Under the pieces are notes generated by a model that was not told the origin of the DNA, ran no database searches, and saw nothing but the letters and a program-made list of their open reading frames with translations. A program made the translations under genes and the position numbers. A stretch of 64,000 bases of DNA, taken from NCBI RefSeq assembly GCF_000024365.1, contig NC_013235.1, forward strand, positions 5,518,001-5,582,000. The letters run 5' to 3'. Shown here one piece after another: positions 33,943 to 42,739 of this stretch (position 1 is the stretch's first letter; each line of letters starts with the position of its first letter). The DNA comes from Nakamurella multipartita DSM 44233. GTDB taxonomy: Bacteria; Actinomycetota; Actinomycetes; Mycobacteriales; Nakamurellaceae.

Positions 33943-34653
33943 ATGACGGCGAACGGGACCGAACTGCAACCGGACCTGGGCCCGACCTCGGAGTCCGATC
34001 TGGCCGAGGCGGCCCGGCAGGTGGCCGACAATCCGGACGTCCAGGACGCGCTGCAGTCGGTGGTCGAGCTGGCCATGGCCTCCTGCGAGTGCTTCGGGGC
34101 CAGCGTCACCCTGGTCGGCGTGGCCGGCGGGGCGGAGACCACGGCCACGTCGGCCCAGATCATCGAGCAGGCGGACAACCTGCAGTACGACTTCGACGAG
34201 GGCCCCTGCCTGAGTGCGGCGGAGACCGGCGGGGTGTTCCTGATCGTGGACACCCGCACCGATCCCCGGTGGCCGGTCTGGGGGCCCGCCGTGGCCGAGA
34301 TGGGGCTGGGCAGCGTGCTCAGCATCCACCTGTTCACCGACACGCGAGTGCTCGGGGCGCTGAACCTGTACTACGAATCGATCACCGACTTCAGCGACGA
34401 CGAGGTGGAGACCGCGCGCATTGTCGCCGCCCACGCGTCGGTCGCGCTGGCCCGGTTGCGGTCCGAACGCGACCTGTGGCGGGCCATCGATTCCCGGCAC
34501 CTGATCGGGCAGGCCCAGGGCATCTTGATGGAGCGGCTCAAGCTCAGCCCGGAGAAGGCGTTCGCCGTGCTCCGACGCCACTCGCAGCAGAGCAACATCA
34601 AGCTGCACGAGGTGGCGGCCACACTGGTCCGCACCGGGCAGCTGCCCTCCTGA
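33943..34653 (+). CDS. GAF-ANTAR two-domain regulator
   Basis: A 236-residue protein. A GAF sensor domain covers residues about 30-165 (FDEGPCLSAAETG and VLSIHLFTD are typical). A C-terminal ANTAR RNA-binding domain follows, with RHLIGQAQGILMERLKLSP near 185-205 and SNIKLHEVAATLV at the end. ANTAR proteins act on transcription termination by binding RNA hairpins. ATG 33943 is chosen because GGAAGGA lies 9 bases upstream. It converges, 24 bp apart, with a SigB/SigF-type sigma factor; a shared role in stress response is inferred. Confidence 0.87.
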   Translation: MTANGTELQPDLGPTSESDLAEAARQVADNPDVQDALQSVVELAMASCECFGASVTLVGVAGGAETTATSAQIIEQADNLQYDFDEGPCLSAAETGGVFLIVDTRTDPRWPVWGPAVAEMGLGSVLSIHLFTDTRVLGALNLYYESITDFSDDEVETARIVAAHASVALARLRSERDLWRAIDSRHLIGQAQGILMERLKLSPEKAFAVLRRHSQQSNIKLHEVAATLVRTGQLPS

Positions 34654-34677
34654 AGAGGGGCAGCCACCCGGGGTGGG

Positions 34678-35604
34678 TCAGCGTTCCACGCAGGACGCCA
34701 GCTTCTCGGTGATGGAGCGCAGCCAGCGCGAGACCTGCATCTGGCTCACCCCGATCTCGCGGCCGATCCGGGACTGCGACCAGCCGTTGTCGAACCGCAT
34801 GTGGACCACGTCCCGCTCGCGATCGGTCAGGGCGTCGAGCAGCCGCTCGACCGTCGCCCGGTCCTCCACCCGCCGCAGCTCGGCGTCCTCCTCGCCCCAG
34901 CTCAGCGCCAGCGCCAGGCCGGGGCCCTGCTCCTCGTCCAGCGAGCGCGGCCGGCAGCACGCGGCCGCCGCCCGGGCCTCGTCGATGTCGGTCACCGTGG
35001 CCCCGGTGGCCTTGGCCAGCTCGGCGTCCGAGGGCGCGCGACCGTCCTGATGCCGCTGCGACTGCTCGGCCTCGCTGATCGCGGCCCGCAGCTCCTGGAT
35101 CCGCCGGGGCGGGCGAACCAGCCACGAGTGATCGCGGAAGTAACGCTTGATCTCACCGACGATGGTCGGCACCGCGAACTGCAGGAAATCGTCACTGCGG
35201 CCCGGCCGCCAGCGCTGCACGGCCTTGATCAGACCCATGTAGGCCAGCTGCTCGAGGTCGCTGCGCTCCACCCCGCGGCCGGAGTAGCGGGCGGCCAGCG
35301 AGCGGGCCACCGGGATGTACTCGGTGACCACCTGCTGCTGGCACCGGCGCAATTCGTCCGGGTCGGTGCAGCCGGCGGTGTACTCGAGCAGTTCGCGCAC
35401 CCGGCGGGCCCGGTCTCCGGTCGGCGCGGCGGCGATGGTGTGCCCCGAAGCCGGCCGCCGGGCCGGCTCGACCGGCTCGACCAAGCCGACGGACTCGACC
35501 GGCTCAACGGACTCGACCGGCTCGACCGGCGCGGGCACCAGGGTGAGGGTGGGAATGGTGGGGGAAGAAGGCGTCAGATCGACGACGTCCAGGACAGCAG
35601 TCAC
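34678..35604 (-). CDS. SigB/SigF-type alternative sigma factor
   Basis: A 308-residue group 3 sigma factor. Region 2 is visible at ARSLAARYSGRGVERSDLEQLAYMGL (first part SLAARYSGRGVERSDL) with FAVPTIVGEIKRYFRDHSW, region 3 near 165-220, and region 4 at LTDRERDVVHMRF with WSQSRIGREIGVSQMQVSRWL. The N-terminal extension has VEPVESVEPVES-type repeats. GTG 35604 is selected because GGGAG lies 6 bases upstream and the longer frame runs through promoter and tandem repeats. No anti-sigma gene is adjacent. It faces the GAF-ANTAR gene. Confidence 0.9.
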   Translation of the reverse strand: MTAVLDVVDLTPSSPTIPTLTLVPAPVEPVESVEPVESVGLVEPVEPARRPASGHTIAAAPTGDRARRVRELLEYTAGCTDPDELRRCQQQVVTEYIPVARSLAARYSGRGVERSDLEQLAYMGLIKAVQRWRPGRSDDFLQFAVPTIVGEIKRYFRDHSWLVRPPRRIQELRAAISEAEQSQRHQDGRAPSDAELAKATGATVTDIDEARAAAACCRPRSLDEEQGPGLALALSWGEEDAELRRVEDRATVERLLDALTDRERDVVHMRFDNGWSQSRIGREIGVSQMQVSRWLRSITEKLASCVER

Positions 35605-35662
35605 GAGGAACTCCCGGCATGTCTGGGATTGTTCCTGGCGCCTCTGCTGGACCAGTAACTCC

Positions 35663-35691
35663 ACTAGATCACACCAGCGGCGTGCTTTCAA
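35663..35691 (-). promoter_or_regulatory. Probable promoter of the sigma factor gene
   Basis: On the minus strand, TTGAAA (35691-35686) and TCTAGT (35668-35663) are spaced 17 bases. Transcription would start near 35656, giving a leader of about 50 bases before the GTG at 35604. Confidence 0.4.
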
Positions 35692-35760
35692 CGCCGAGGG
35701 GGGACAAACCGAACAACACTGCGTCACGTTCCGATGACGGTCCGCGCTCTGCGCTACCGT

Positions 35761-35812
35761 GTTGCCTCCCGCGGTTGCCTCCCGCGGTTGACTTCCGCGG
35801 TTGACTTCCGCG
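35761..35812. repeat. Four tandem 13-bp repeats in the sigma factor/SixA gap
   Basis: Two copies of GTTGCCTCCCGCG are followed by two of GTTGACTTCCGCG, with a fifth degenerate copy. They lie directly upstream of the phosphatase gene and between two divergent genes. They may be binding sites or simple slippage products. Confidence 0.8.
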
Positions 35813-35843
35813 GATGCCCCGCGCGCGAACCCCTGGAGATGCG

Positions 35844-36395
35844 ATGGCCGAGCCAACCGCGCCGAGCGACCGGTCCGATCCGGCCGGCGCCCGGACCCTG
35901 GTCCTGATGCGGCACGCTGCGGCCGGCAGCGCGGTCCGCGACCACGACCGGCCGCTCACCCCGGACGGGGTGCGGGCGGCCACCGCGGCCGGGCAGTGGC
36001 TGCGCGGCCACCTGCCCGCGGTCGACGTCGTGGTCTGCTCCACCGCGGCCCGCACCCGGCAGACGCTGGCCGCGACCGGCATCAGCGCCCAAGTCCGGTA
36101 CCGCGACGAGCTCTACGGCGGCGGGGTCGACGAGATCCTGGCCGAGGTGGCCGCGGTCCCGGCCGACGCGAGCACCGTGCTGGTGGTCGGGCACGCCCCG
36201 ACCATCCCGGCCACCGGCTGGGAGCTGGTCCGGCAGTCCCTGCTGAACCGGGACGCGGACCCCTCTTCGGGCGCCGGCGACGAGCTGCGGCACTTCGCCG
36301 CCGGCACGTTCGCGGTGCTGAGCACCACCGGGGCCTGGGCCGATCTGGCGCAGGCCGGCGCCGAACTGCAGCTCGTGCAGCATCCGGTCGCCTGA
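35844..36395 (+). CDS. Histidine phosphatase family protein, SixA-like
   Basis: A 183-residue protein with the RHG-type catalytic motif LMRHAAAGS (near 22-30) and the second catalytic His in VVGHAPT (near 120). Length and sequence resemble SixA, the phosphohistidine phosphatase of His-containing phosphotransfer domains, but small-molecule targets are equally possible. ATG 35844 is chosen since TGGAG lies 5 bases upstream; the ATG at 35814 has none. Tandem 13-bp repeats lie just upstream. Confidence 0.82.
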   Translation: MAEPTAPSDRSDPAGARTLVLMRHAAAGSAVRDHDRPLTPDGVRAATAAGQWLRGHLPAVDVVVCSTAARTRQTLAATGISAQVRYRDELYGGGVDEILAEVAAVPADASTVLVVGHAPTIPATGWELVRQSLLNRDADPSSGAGDELRHFAAGTFAVLSTTGAWADLAQAGAELQLVQHPVA

Positions 36396-36460
36396 CCTGA
36401 CCGGCCTGGAACCCGAACCCGGCCCCGAGCCCCGGTCGAGGGGCGGACCGGGAGTCGCCC

Positions 36461-37267
36461 TCAGCCGGCGTCGCGAATGCGGACCAGCGCGGCCACCAGC
36501 TCGTCGAACAGGGCCGGACCGGCGACCAGGATGCCGGGCTGGCCGGCGATCGGCGCCGTCCGGGTCAGGTGTGCACCCGCCTCCTGCGCGATCAGCCCTC
36601 CGGCGGCGACGTCCCAGGCCTTGACGCCTTCCTCGAAGTAGGCGTCCACCGATCCGGACGCCACGGCGCACAGATCCAGGGCGGCCGAGCCGATCCGCCG
36701 GATGTCGCGGACCTGGGGCAGCAGCCGGGCAATCATCGCGCCCTGCTGCCGCCGGATGTCCGGGTCGTAGCCGAAGCCGGTGGCCAGCAGCGCCCGGTTC
36801 ATCGGGACCGGGTCGTTGACCCGCAACGGTTGCCCGTCGACGCTCGCCCCGACCCCGCGGACGGCGTGGAACGTCCGCTTGGTCACCGGGTTGTGCACGA
36901 CGCCGACCAGGGCCCCGTGTTCGTCCTCGGCGGCGATGCTCACCGCGAAGTTGTCCAGCTCGTAGAGGTAATTGACCGTGCCGTCCAACGGGTCGATCAC
37001 CCAGCGGATGCCCGACGTGGATGCCCGGTCGGCGCCCTCCTCGCCGAGCAGCCCGTCGTCAGGACGCTCCGAGGTGATGAGCTTGACCAGGGTCGACTCG
37101 GAGCACCGATCGGCGTCCGAGACCGGGTCGGTCGCCGACGATTTCGTGCTCAGCCCCTCCACCTTGCCGTAGCGGTTGAGCAGTTCCCGGCCGGCGGCGC
37201 GGGCGCCGCGCATCGCCAGGTCCAGGAGGCGGGCAGGGTCGACGGCCGTGTCCGGGGCAGGAGACAT
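36461..37267 (-). CDS. Inositol monophosphatase family protein
   Basis: A 268-residue member of the Mg2+-dependent inositol monophosphatase family. The metal-binding Glu is in GEEG (near 76), WVIDPLDGTVNYLY holds the catalytic Asp residues (near 90-103), and KAWDVAAGGLI the third Asp. Possible substrates are inositol phosphate, histidinol phosphate or other sugar phosphates. The mycothiol pathway uses inositol phosphate, so that is one possible link. ATG 37267 has GCAGGA 8 bases upstream; ATG 37276 is an alternative. It is divergent from the LLM gene by 73 bp. Confidence 0.88.
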   Translation of the reverse strand: MSPAPDTAVDPARLLDLAMRGARAAGRELLNRYGKVEGLSTKSSATDPVSDADRCSESTLVKLITSERPDDGLLGEEGADRASTSGIRWVIDPLDGTVNYLYELDNFAVSIAAEDEHGALVGVVHNPVTKRTFHAVRGVGASVDGQPLRVNDPVPMNRALLATGFGYDPDIRRQQGAMIARLLPQVRDIRRIGSAALDLCAVASGSVDAYFEEGVKAWDVAAGGLIAQEAGAHLTRTAPIAGQPGILVAGPALFDELVAALVRIRDAG

Positions 37268-37340
37268 GGCGCCCATCCTGCCCGGCCGGCGATGATCACC
37301 TCGTGCCACCTCCGCGGCGCGCCGCACTACCCTGCCCGTC

Positions 37341-38294
37341 ATGGATCTCCGCATCTTCACCGAGCCCCAGCAGGGCGCCAGCCACGCTGATCTGCTGGCC
37401 GTCGCGCAGGCCACCCGAGCGGGTGGATTCTCCGCCTTCTTCCGCTCCGACCACGTGCTGGCGATGGGCGGGGCCGGCTTGCCCGGCCCCTCGGATTCCT
37501 ACGTCAACCTGGCCGCGATCGCGGCCCTGGTGCCGGACATCCGGCTGGGCACGCTGGTCACCTCGGCCACCTTCCGGCACCCGTCGATGACCGCGCTGGC
37601 CGCCGCGTCGGTCGACGACATCTCCGGTGGGCGACTGGAACTCGGCCTGGGCACGGGCTGGTTCGAGGCCGAGCACCGGGCCTACGGCCTGGACTTCGGC
37701 GACTCGTTCGGGGAGCGGTTCGACCGGTTGACCGAGCAGCTGAAGATCATCACCGGGATGTGGGCGACCCCGGTCGGCCAGACCTTCAGCCACACCGGCC
37801 GGCACTACACGATCACCGACTCGCCCGCCCTGCCCAAGCCGCAGCAGCGCGATGCGCAGGGCCGGGCCCACCTGCCGATCATCATCGGCGGCCACGGACC
37901 GAAGCGGACCCCGGCGCTGGCCGCCCGCTTCGCCGACGAGTTCAACGTCGGCTTTTCCGACCTGGACACGACGACCACCCAGCTCGGCCGGGTCCGCGCG
38001 GCCTGCGCGGCGGCCGGCCGGGATCCCGGGTCGCTGGTCTACTCGATCGCCCACCCGATGTTCGTCGGCACCGACGACGCGCAGGTCGCCCGCCGCGCCG
38101 CCGCCGCGGGTCGCTCGCCGGAGCAGGCCCGGGAAAGCCCGCTGGCCGGCACCGTCGATCAGGTGGTGGACACCCTGGCCACCTGGGCCGCGGCCGGCGT
38201 GCAGCGGGTCTACCTGCAGGTCCTGGACCTGGCCGACCTGGACCATCTGGCCCTGGTCGCCGAACAGGTGCTGCCGGCGGTGCGGGAGTTCTGA
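37341..38294 (+). CDS. LLM class F420-dependent oxidoreductase
   Basis: A 317-residue luciferase-like TIM-barrel protein. FFRSDHVL (33-40) and LGLGTGWFEAEH (near 98-110) are characteristic, as is LPIIIGGHGPKR (near 175-185). The group typically uses coenzyme F420, in keeping with an actinobacterial host, but FMN dependence cannot be excluded. The substrate is unknown. It converges, 9 bp away, on the YbaK gene, and GC-rich inverted sequence spans their ends. Confidence 0.85.
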   Translation: MDLRIFTEPQQGASHADLLAVAQATRAGGFSAFFRSDHVLAMGGAGLPGPSDSYVNLAAIAALVPDIRLGTLVTSATFRHPSMTALAAASVDDISGGRLELGLGTGWFEAEHRAYGLDFGDSFGERFDRLTEQLKIITGMWATPVGQTFSHTGRHYTITDSPALPKPQQRDAQGRAHLPIIIGGHGPKRTPALAARFADEFNVGFSDLDTTTTQLGRVRAACAAAGRDPGSLVYSIAHPMFVGTDDAQVARRAAAAGRSPEQARESPLAGTVDQVVDTLATWAAAGVQRVYLQVLDLADLDHLALVAEQVLPAVREF

Positions 38295-38303
38295 GCCGGC
38301 CGG

Positions 38304-38855
38304 TCAGACCGGGCCGGCCAGGCCTTCGATCACCTCGGCGCCGGTCAGTTCGACCAGCAGGGCCGCGTCCAGCACGATCTTGGAGCCGCGGATGCCGGAG
38401 CCGATGACCACCGGCCCGGCGGCCGCGACCGCGGCGTCGATCAGCACCGGCCAGCCGGCGGGCAGGCCGATCGGGGTGATCCCGCCGTACTCCATCCCGG
38501 TCAGGCTGACCGCGTCGGCCATCGCCGCGAACGACACCTTGCGCACGTCCAGCCGGCGTCGCACCACCCCGTTGACGTCCGCCCGGGTGGTGGCCAGGAT
38601 CACCGCGGCCCCCCAGCGCTGCTCGCCCGCCCGTTTGCCGGCGACGACGACACAGTTCGCCGACGCGGCCGGCGAGACCTGGTAGGCCGCGCAGAACGCG
38701 GCAGTGTCCGCCAGCTCGGGGTCGATGGGCGCGACCGCGACCCCGCCGGCCCGGGCGTCGGCGGCCAGCGCGGCGGCCACCGGCGGGGCCAGCAGGTCGG
38801 TCCGTTCCAGCGCCGGGGTGGTGCTCAGCGTGCCCAGGGTGCGCAACGGCGTCAT
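38304..38855 (-). CDS. YbaK/EbsC-type aminoacyl-tRNA deacylase
   Basis: A 183-residue protein of the YbaK/ProX family, which removes wrongly attached amino acids from tRNA. The conserved Lys is in VVAGKRAGEQRW (near 70-80), and ADVNGVVRRRL with MEYGGITPIGLP (near 120-132) and VIGSGIRGSKIVLD are family blocks. The substrate class (Cys-, Ala- or Pro-tRNA) cannot be told from sequence alone. The start codon precedes a short N-terminal arm. It is divergent from dus by 77 bp. Confidence 0.87.
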   Translation of the reverse strand: MTPLRTLGTLSTTPALERTDLLAPPVAAALAADARAGGVAVAPIDPELADTAAFCAAYQVSPAASANCVVVAGKRAGEQRWGAAVILATTRADVNGVVRRRLDVRKVSFAAMADAVSLTGMEYGGITPIGLPAGWPVLIDAAVAAAGPVVIGSGIRGSKIVLDAALLVELTGAEVIEGLAGPV

Positions 38856-38932
38856 GCCGACACCCTGCCACCGGGGTGCACCGGCCCGGCCGGCGACCCG
38901 GAGCGGGGGAATCGATCGGGGACAATGGTCCG

Positions 38933-40129
38933 GTGCATCTCCCGTCCACCCTCACCCCAGCGAGCGCGACGACCGCGCAGCCGGCGCCGAGCCCGGCGCC
39001 GGCTGCCGGCACGCTGCAGATCGGTCCGTATCCCGTCTGGCCGCCGGTCGTGCTGGCGCCGATGGCCGGCGTCACCAACGCTCCGTTCCGCTCCCTGTGC
39101 CGTGAGTTCGGTGCGGGGCTGTACGTCTGCGAGATGATCACCACCCGGGCGCTGGTGGCCGGCGACCCGAAGTCACGGGCGATGATGCGCTTCGAACCGG
39201 ACGAGCACCCGCGCTCGGTGCAGCTCTACGGGGTCGACCCGGTGGTGGTCGGGCAGGCCGTGCGCCTGGTCGTCGAGCAGGACCTGGCCGACCACATCGA
39301 CCTGAACTTCGGCTGCCCGGTGCCCAAGGTCACCCGCAAGGGCGGCGGTTCGGCCATCCCCTACAAGCGGCGGCTGTTCGAGTCGATCGTCCGGTCGGCC
39401 GTCGACCAGGCCACCCCGCACGGGGTTCCGGTCACCGTCAAGATGCGCATCGGCATCGACTCCGACCACATCACCTACCTGGACGCCGGCCGGATCGCCG
39501 AGGACGCCGGGGTGGCCGCGGTCGCCCTGCACGCCCGGACGGCGATCCAGCACTACTCGGGACAGGCGGACTGGGAGACGATCGGCCGGCTCAAGCAGGC
39601 GGTCACCTCGGTGCCGGTGCTGGGCAACGGCGACATCTTCGCCGCCTCCGACGCGCTGACCATGATGGCGATGACCGGCTGCGACGGCGTCGTCGTCGGC
39701 CGCGGCTGCCAGGGCCGGCCGTGGCTGTTCGCCGAGCTGGCCGCCGCCTTCGACGGCCGGCCCGCCCCGACCCCGCCGGACCTGCGCGCGGTGGCCGAGG
39801 TGATGCGCCGGCACGCGGTGCTGCTGGTCGCCGAGATGGGCGCCGACCGCGGCATCCGGGAGCTGCGCAAGCACACGGCCTGGTACCTGCGCGGGTTCGC
39901 CGTCGGTTCGCAGGTCCGCCGCGAGCTCGGCATGGTCGCCAGCCTGACCGAGCTCGACGAGCTGATCGGTCAGCTCGACCTCGACCAGCCCTATCCGCAG
40001 GCCGCCGAGGGACCCCGCGGCCGGCAGGGCACGCCGCAGCGGCGGGTCGCGCTGCCGCACGGCTGGCTGGACGACCCGGAATCGGCGGCCGTCCCGCATG
40101 AGGCCGAACTGGACGACGGTGGCGGCTGA
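38933..40129 (+). CDS. dusB: tRNA-dihydrouridine synthase (DusB-like)
   Basis: A 398-residue flavoenzyme reducing uridines in tRNA. LAPMAGVTNAPFR (near 40-52) binds FMN, NFGCPVPKVTRKGGGSA (near 125-141) contains the catalytic Cys, LHARTAIQHYSG holds the conserved His, and GCDGVVVGRGCQGRPW is the phosphate-binding end. GTG 38933 is picked as the first codon after the promoter gap. There is a Pro/Ala-rich N-terminal tail before the barrel. It overlaps the next gene by 32 bp. Confidence 0.93.
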   Translation: MHLPSTLTPASATTAQPAPSPAPAAGTLQIGPYPVWPPVVLAPMAGVTNAPFRSLCREFGAGLYVCEMITTRALVAGDPKSRAMMRFEPDEHPRSVQLYGVDPVVVGQAVRLVVEQDLADHIDLNFGCPVPKVTRKGGGSAIPYKRRLFESIVRSAVDQATPHGVPVTVKMRIGIDSDHITYLDAGRIAEDAGVAAVALHARTAIQHYSGQADWETIGRLKQAVTSVPVLGNGDIFAASDALTMMAMTGCDGVVVGRGCQGRPWLFAELAAAFDGRPAPTPPDLRAVAEVMRRHAVLLVAEMGADRGIRELRKHTAWYLRGFAVGSQVRRELGMVASLTELDELIGQLDLDQPYPQAAEGPRGRQGTPQRRVALPHGWLDDPESAAVPHEAELDDGGG

Positions 40130-40652
40130 GGCGGCTGGTGGTAGTGCCGCGCGGGTCCGGGGGGCCCGCGCCGCGCTGGTCGGGGCGTTGCTGCTCGCGC
40201 TCACCGCCGTGACCGGGTGTCAGGCCGATGCCGGCACCACCGACACCTCCGGCACCCGGGCGGCGCCGGACCCCGCGGCCGACACCGCCGTGCGAGCGAC
40301 GATCGAGGCGTTCAACGCCGCGGCCGCCGCCGGCCCGGCCGACCAGCAGCACCGCCTGGCCGACCTGGTCGAGCCCGATCGCGCCGCGGAGGTGCAGAAC
40401 TGCCCGGCGGCCACGTCGACGGTGCGCTTCGAACCGGTCTACGCAGGGCTGCGCGCGGCCGGCGCCCCCGAGCCAGCGGGCCAGACGGCGGCGGACGCCG
40501 CGGCCCAGAGCTACCTGCTGCCGGCGCTCATTCGGATCTACTCCGGCGAGCGCGTCACCGGCACCGATCTGACCACGCTGCACCTGGTGGTGCGGCCGGC
40601 GCCCGTAGGCGGCGATTCTGAGGCGTACCTCACACCCTTCTGTGTGAATTGA
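40098..40652 (+). CDS. Small putative lipoprotein
   Basis: A 184-residue protein of unknown function. After a basic N-terminus, a hydrophobic segment (about 24-38) runs into a lipobox-like TAVTGC, so it is probably exported and lipid-anchored. The mature part is Ala-rich with two Cys (NCPAATS and the terminal FCVN) that could pair. The start at 40098 lies inside dusB; a GTG at 40119 is an alternative. Coupling with dusB is likely because of the overlap, but no functional link is known. Confidence 0.6.
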   Translation: MRPNWTTVAAEAAGGSAARVRGARAALVGALLLALTAVTGCQADAGTTDTSGTRAAPDPAADTAVRATIEAFNAAAAAGPADQQHRLADLVEPDRAAEVQNCPAATSTVRFEPVYAGLRAAGAPEPAGQTAADAAAQSYLLPALIRIYSGERVTGTDLTTLHLVVRPAPVGGDSEAYLTPFCVN

Positions 40653-40868
40653 ACCCGACCCCGCCTATTGCGTCATTCAGGGGAACGCGGCCGGGAAAGC
40701 AGTAAGCCGATCGTCGCATTCGCGTGAATGAGTGGCCCACGTCAGCCGGATGACACATCGCCGGCGATATGGCGACAACCGTCCGTACGATGGACAATCG
40801 CTGAAACCTCGTCCGGCGTCGGCCCAGACGGCAGCGAAGCAGACAGCGATGTGCGACAAGGAGGTCAC

Positions 40869-40964
40869 GTGAGCAAGCCCCGGCGAGCGACCAACCAGCT
40901 TGACCGCCGGCGAGCCTCACGGACCGCAGGTCACGGGCCCGTCCGGCGCAGGGCGACGACGTGA
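40869..40964 (+). CDS. 31-residue basic peptide upstream of the LCP gene
   Basis: A GTG start at 40869 is preceded by a strong AAGGAGG (40858-40864), 4 bases away. The frame encodes a 31-residue, arginine-rich peptide (MSKPRRATNQLDRRRASRTA...). Its TGA (40962-40964) overlaps the GTG of the LCP gene (GTGA). GC bias at third positions is lower than in neighbours. It may exist only to carry ribosomes to the LCP start. A longer frame from 40728 is possible but lacks a ribosome site. Confidence 0.5.
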   Translation: MSKPRRATNQLDRRRASRTAGHGPVRRRATT

Positions 40965-42616
40965 CCCACAGCGCGTCCCCGGGCCCCGAGAAGTCGCCCA
41001 CCTCCGCGGCCCCCGCACCCCATCCGCACCACGTCTGGCTCAATGTCGGACGGGTCGCGGTGGCCCTGCTGGCCGTCCTGGTGCTGGCCGCCACCGGCCT
41101 GGAATGGACCATCAAGTCCCGGGCCGATTCGGGCATTCTTTCCCGCAGCGTCCAGGCGATCGTCACCGACGACACCAATATCTCCACCGCCCCGGGGACC
41201 ACGGTCGCGCCCGGCGAATTCACCCCCGAGAACATCCTGCTGCTCGGTTCGGATACCCGGGCCGGAGCGGCTAACGCGCAGGCCGGCGGCACCGACGACA
41301 GCACCGCCGACGGGGTGGCCAACTCGGACACCCTGATGATCGCGCACATCAGCAGCGACCGGCACGTCACCGTGCTGTCCATCCCCCGCGACACCATGGT
41401 CGACGCGCCCACCTGCAGGGTCTGGGACGGGGCCACCGGGCAGCTCAGCGACCAGACCTACCCGGTCAGCTCGGGCGACAAGTGGCACATCAACTCGGCC
41501 TACTCGGTCGGTGGCCCGCAGTGCACCGTCCGCGCGGTCCAGGACCTGACCGGGCTGCGGATCGACCGGGTGATCGGCATCGACTTCGCCGGGTTCCAGA
41601 GCATGGTCGACGCCCTGGGCGGCATCACCGTGAACGTCTGCCGGCCGATCGTCGACGGTGAGCTGGGCACCGTGGTGCCCGACGGCGGCGTGCAGACCAT
41701 CCATGGCGAGCAGGCGTTGAGCCTGGTCCGGGCCCGCAAGGTGGAGGGCGACACCGACTCCGACCTGGCCCGGATCCGCCGGCAGCAGATCGTGCTGTCC
41801 GCGATCCTGCAGCAGGTCACCAGCGCCGGCACCCTGCTCAACCCGGCCAAGCTGGACGCGTTCCTGCAGGCGTTCGTGCAGAACACCTTCACCGACAACG
41901 TCACCATCGACGACCTGGTCGCGCTGGCCCAGTCGATGGGCAACCTGGACCCGAGCAAGGTCACCTTCTACACCCTGCCCACGGTGCCCAGCCGGTCCAA
42001 CCCGGACGCCCTTGACCCCGACGAGGACGCCGCCAACGCCGTCTTCGAGGCGCTGCGCAACGACCAGCCGCTGCCCGGTGAGTCCGGCTCGACGACCTCC
42101 ACCGCGCCCAGTACCCCGGCGGTGCCCGAACCGTCCGCCGGCGCGGTCGGCGGCCTGGCCACCGGCACCACTGTCGACCCGGCCACGGTGAACCTGACCG
42201 TGGTCAACGTGACCGGCCGCAGCGGCGTCGCCGGCCAGGCGATGGACGAGCTCAACAACGTCGGCTTCGACATCACCGACGACGACCTGCAGGCCCGGCC
42301 GGACGACGTCCAGTCCGCGGTCACCATCGAGTACGACCCGACCAACCTCAACGCCGCCCTCACCGTGGCCGCCGCCGTGCCGGGAGCCACCGTGGTCCCG
42401 GTCAGTGGCCTGGGCAAGTCGGTGCGGTTGCTGCTCGGCGAGGACTACGACGGATCGGTGTCGCCGGTGAAGGCGAAGGCGAGTGTGACCGCGACCATGG
42501 GTTCGGCCACCAGCACCCCGACCGCGAGCGACGATCAGGACTCCGCCCAGAGCACCGCCCCGTCCCTGACCACCCCGCTGACCTCGATCAATGCCGGCGA
42601 GGCGCTCTGCGCCTGA
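40961..42616 (+). CDS. LytR-CpsA-Psr family protein with LytR_C domain
   Basis: A 551-residue membrane protein. A short cytoplasmic arm is followed by one transmembrane helix (about 27-47). The LCP catalytic domain spans about 90-310, with LLLGSDTR, SIPRDTMV and the late Arg-containing LARIRRQQ. A LytR_C domain occupies about 400-470, with VVNVTGRSGVAGQA. LCP enzymes attach polyprenyl-linked polymers (arabinogalactan, teichoic acids or capsule) to peptidoglycan. The C-terminal tail is Ser/Thr-rich. The GTG start is coupled to the upstream small frame; no other ribosome site is evident. Confidence 0.92.
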   Translation: MTHSASPGPEKSPTSAAPAPHPHHVWLNVGRVAVALLAVLVLAATGLEWTIKSRADSGILSRSVQAIVTDDTNISTAPGTTVAPGEFTPENILLLGSDTRAGAANAQAGGTDDSTADGVANSDTLMIAHISSDRHVTVLSIPRDTMVDAPTCRVWDGATGQLSDQTYPVSSGDKWHINSAYSVGGPQCTVRAVQDLTGLRIDRVIGIDFAGFQSMVDALGGITVNVCRPIVDGELGTVVPDGGVQTIHGEQALSLVRARKVEGDTDSDLARIRRQQIVLSAILQQVTSAGTLLNPAKLDAFLQAFVQNTFTDNVTIDDLVALAQSMGNLDPSKVTFYTLPTVPSRSNPDALDPDEDAANAVFEALRNDQPLPGESGSTTSTAPSTPAVPEPSAGAVGGLATGTTVDPATVNLTVVNVTGRSGVAGQAMDELNNVGFDITDDDLQARPDDVQSAVTIEYDPTNLNAALTVAAAVPGATVVPVSGLGKSVRLLLGEDYDGSVSPVKAKASVTATMGSATSTPTASDDQDSAQSTAPSLTTPLTSINAGEALCA

Positions 42617-42677
42617 GCGGCCCGGCCGGCCCGATTCCGGGGTGAGTGACCCGCGCGGCGGCCATTCCTTCCCCGGC

Positions 42678-42699
42678 GTTCATCGCGAGTTCACTCTTC
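42678..42699 (+). promoter_or_regulatory. PHO-box-like direct repeat upstream of phoU
   Basis: GTTCATCGCGA (42678-42688) and GTTCACTCTTC (42689-42699) are adjacent 11-bp units, the layout of actinobacterial PhoP/RegX3 sites (consensus GTTCACC every 11 bp). They lie 41 bp before the phoU start. The pstS promoter has a matching pair. Confidence 0.6.
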
Positions 42700-42739
42700 G
42701 CGTACCGACCGACCGCGTAACCGACATATTCTGACGATC

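Noticed and set aside
34654-34677. Terminator between the GAF-ANTAR and sigma factor genes
   Set aside because: CCACCC and GGGTGG are only one base apart, too close to form a hairpin loop.
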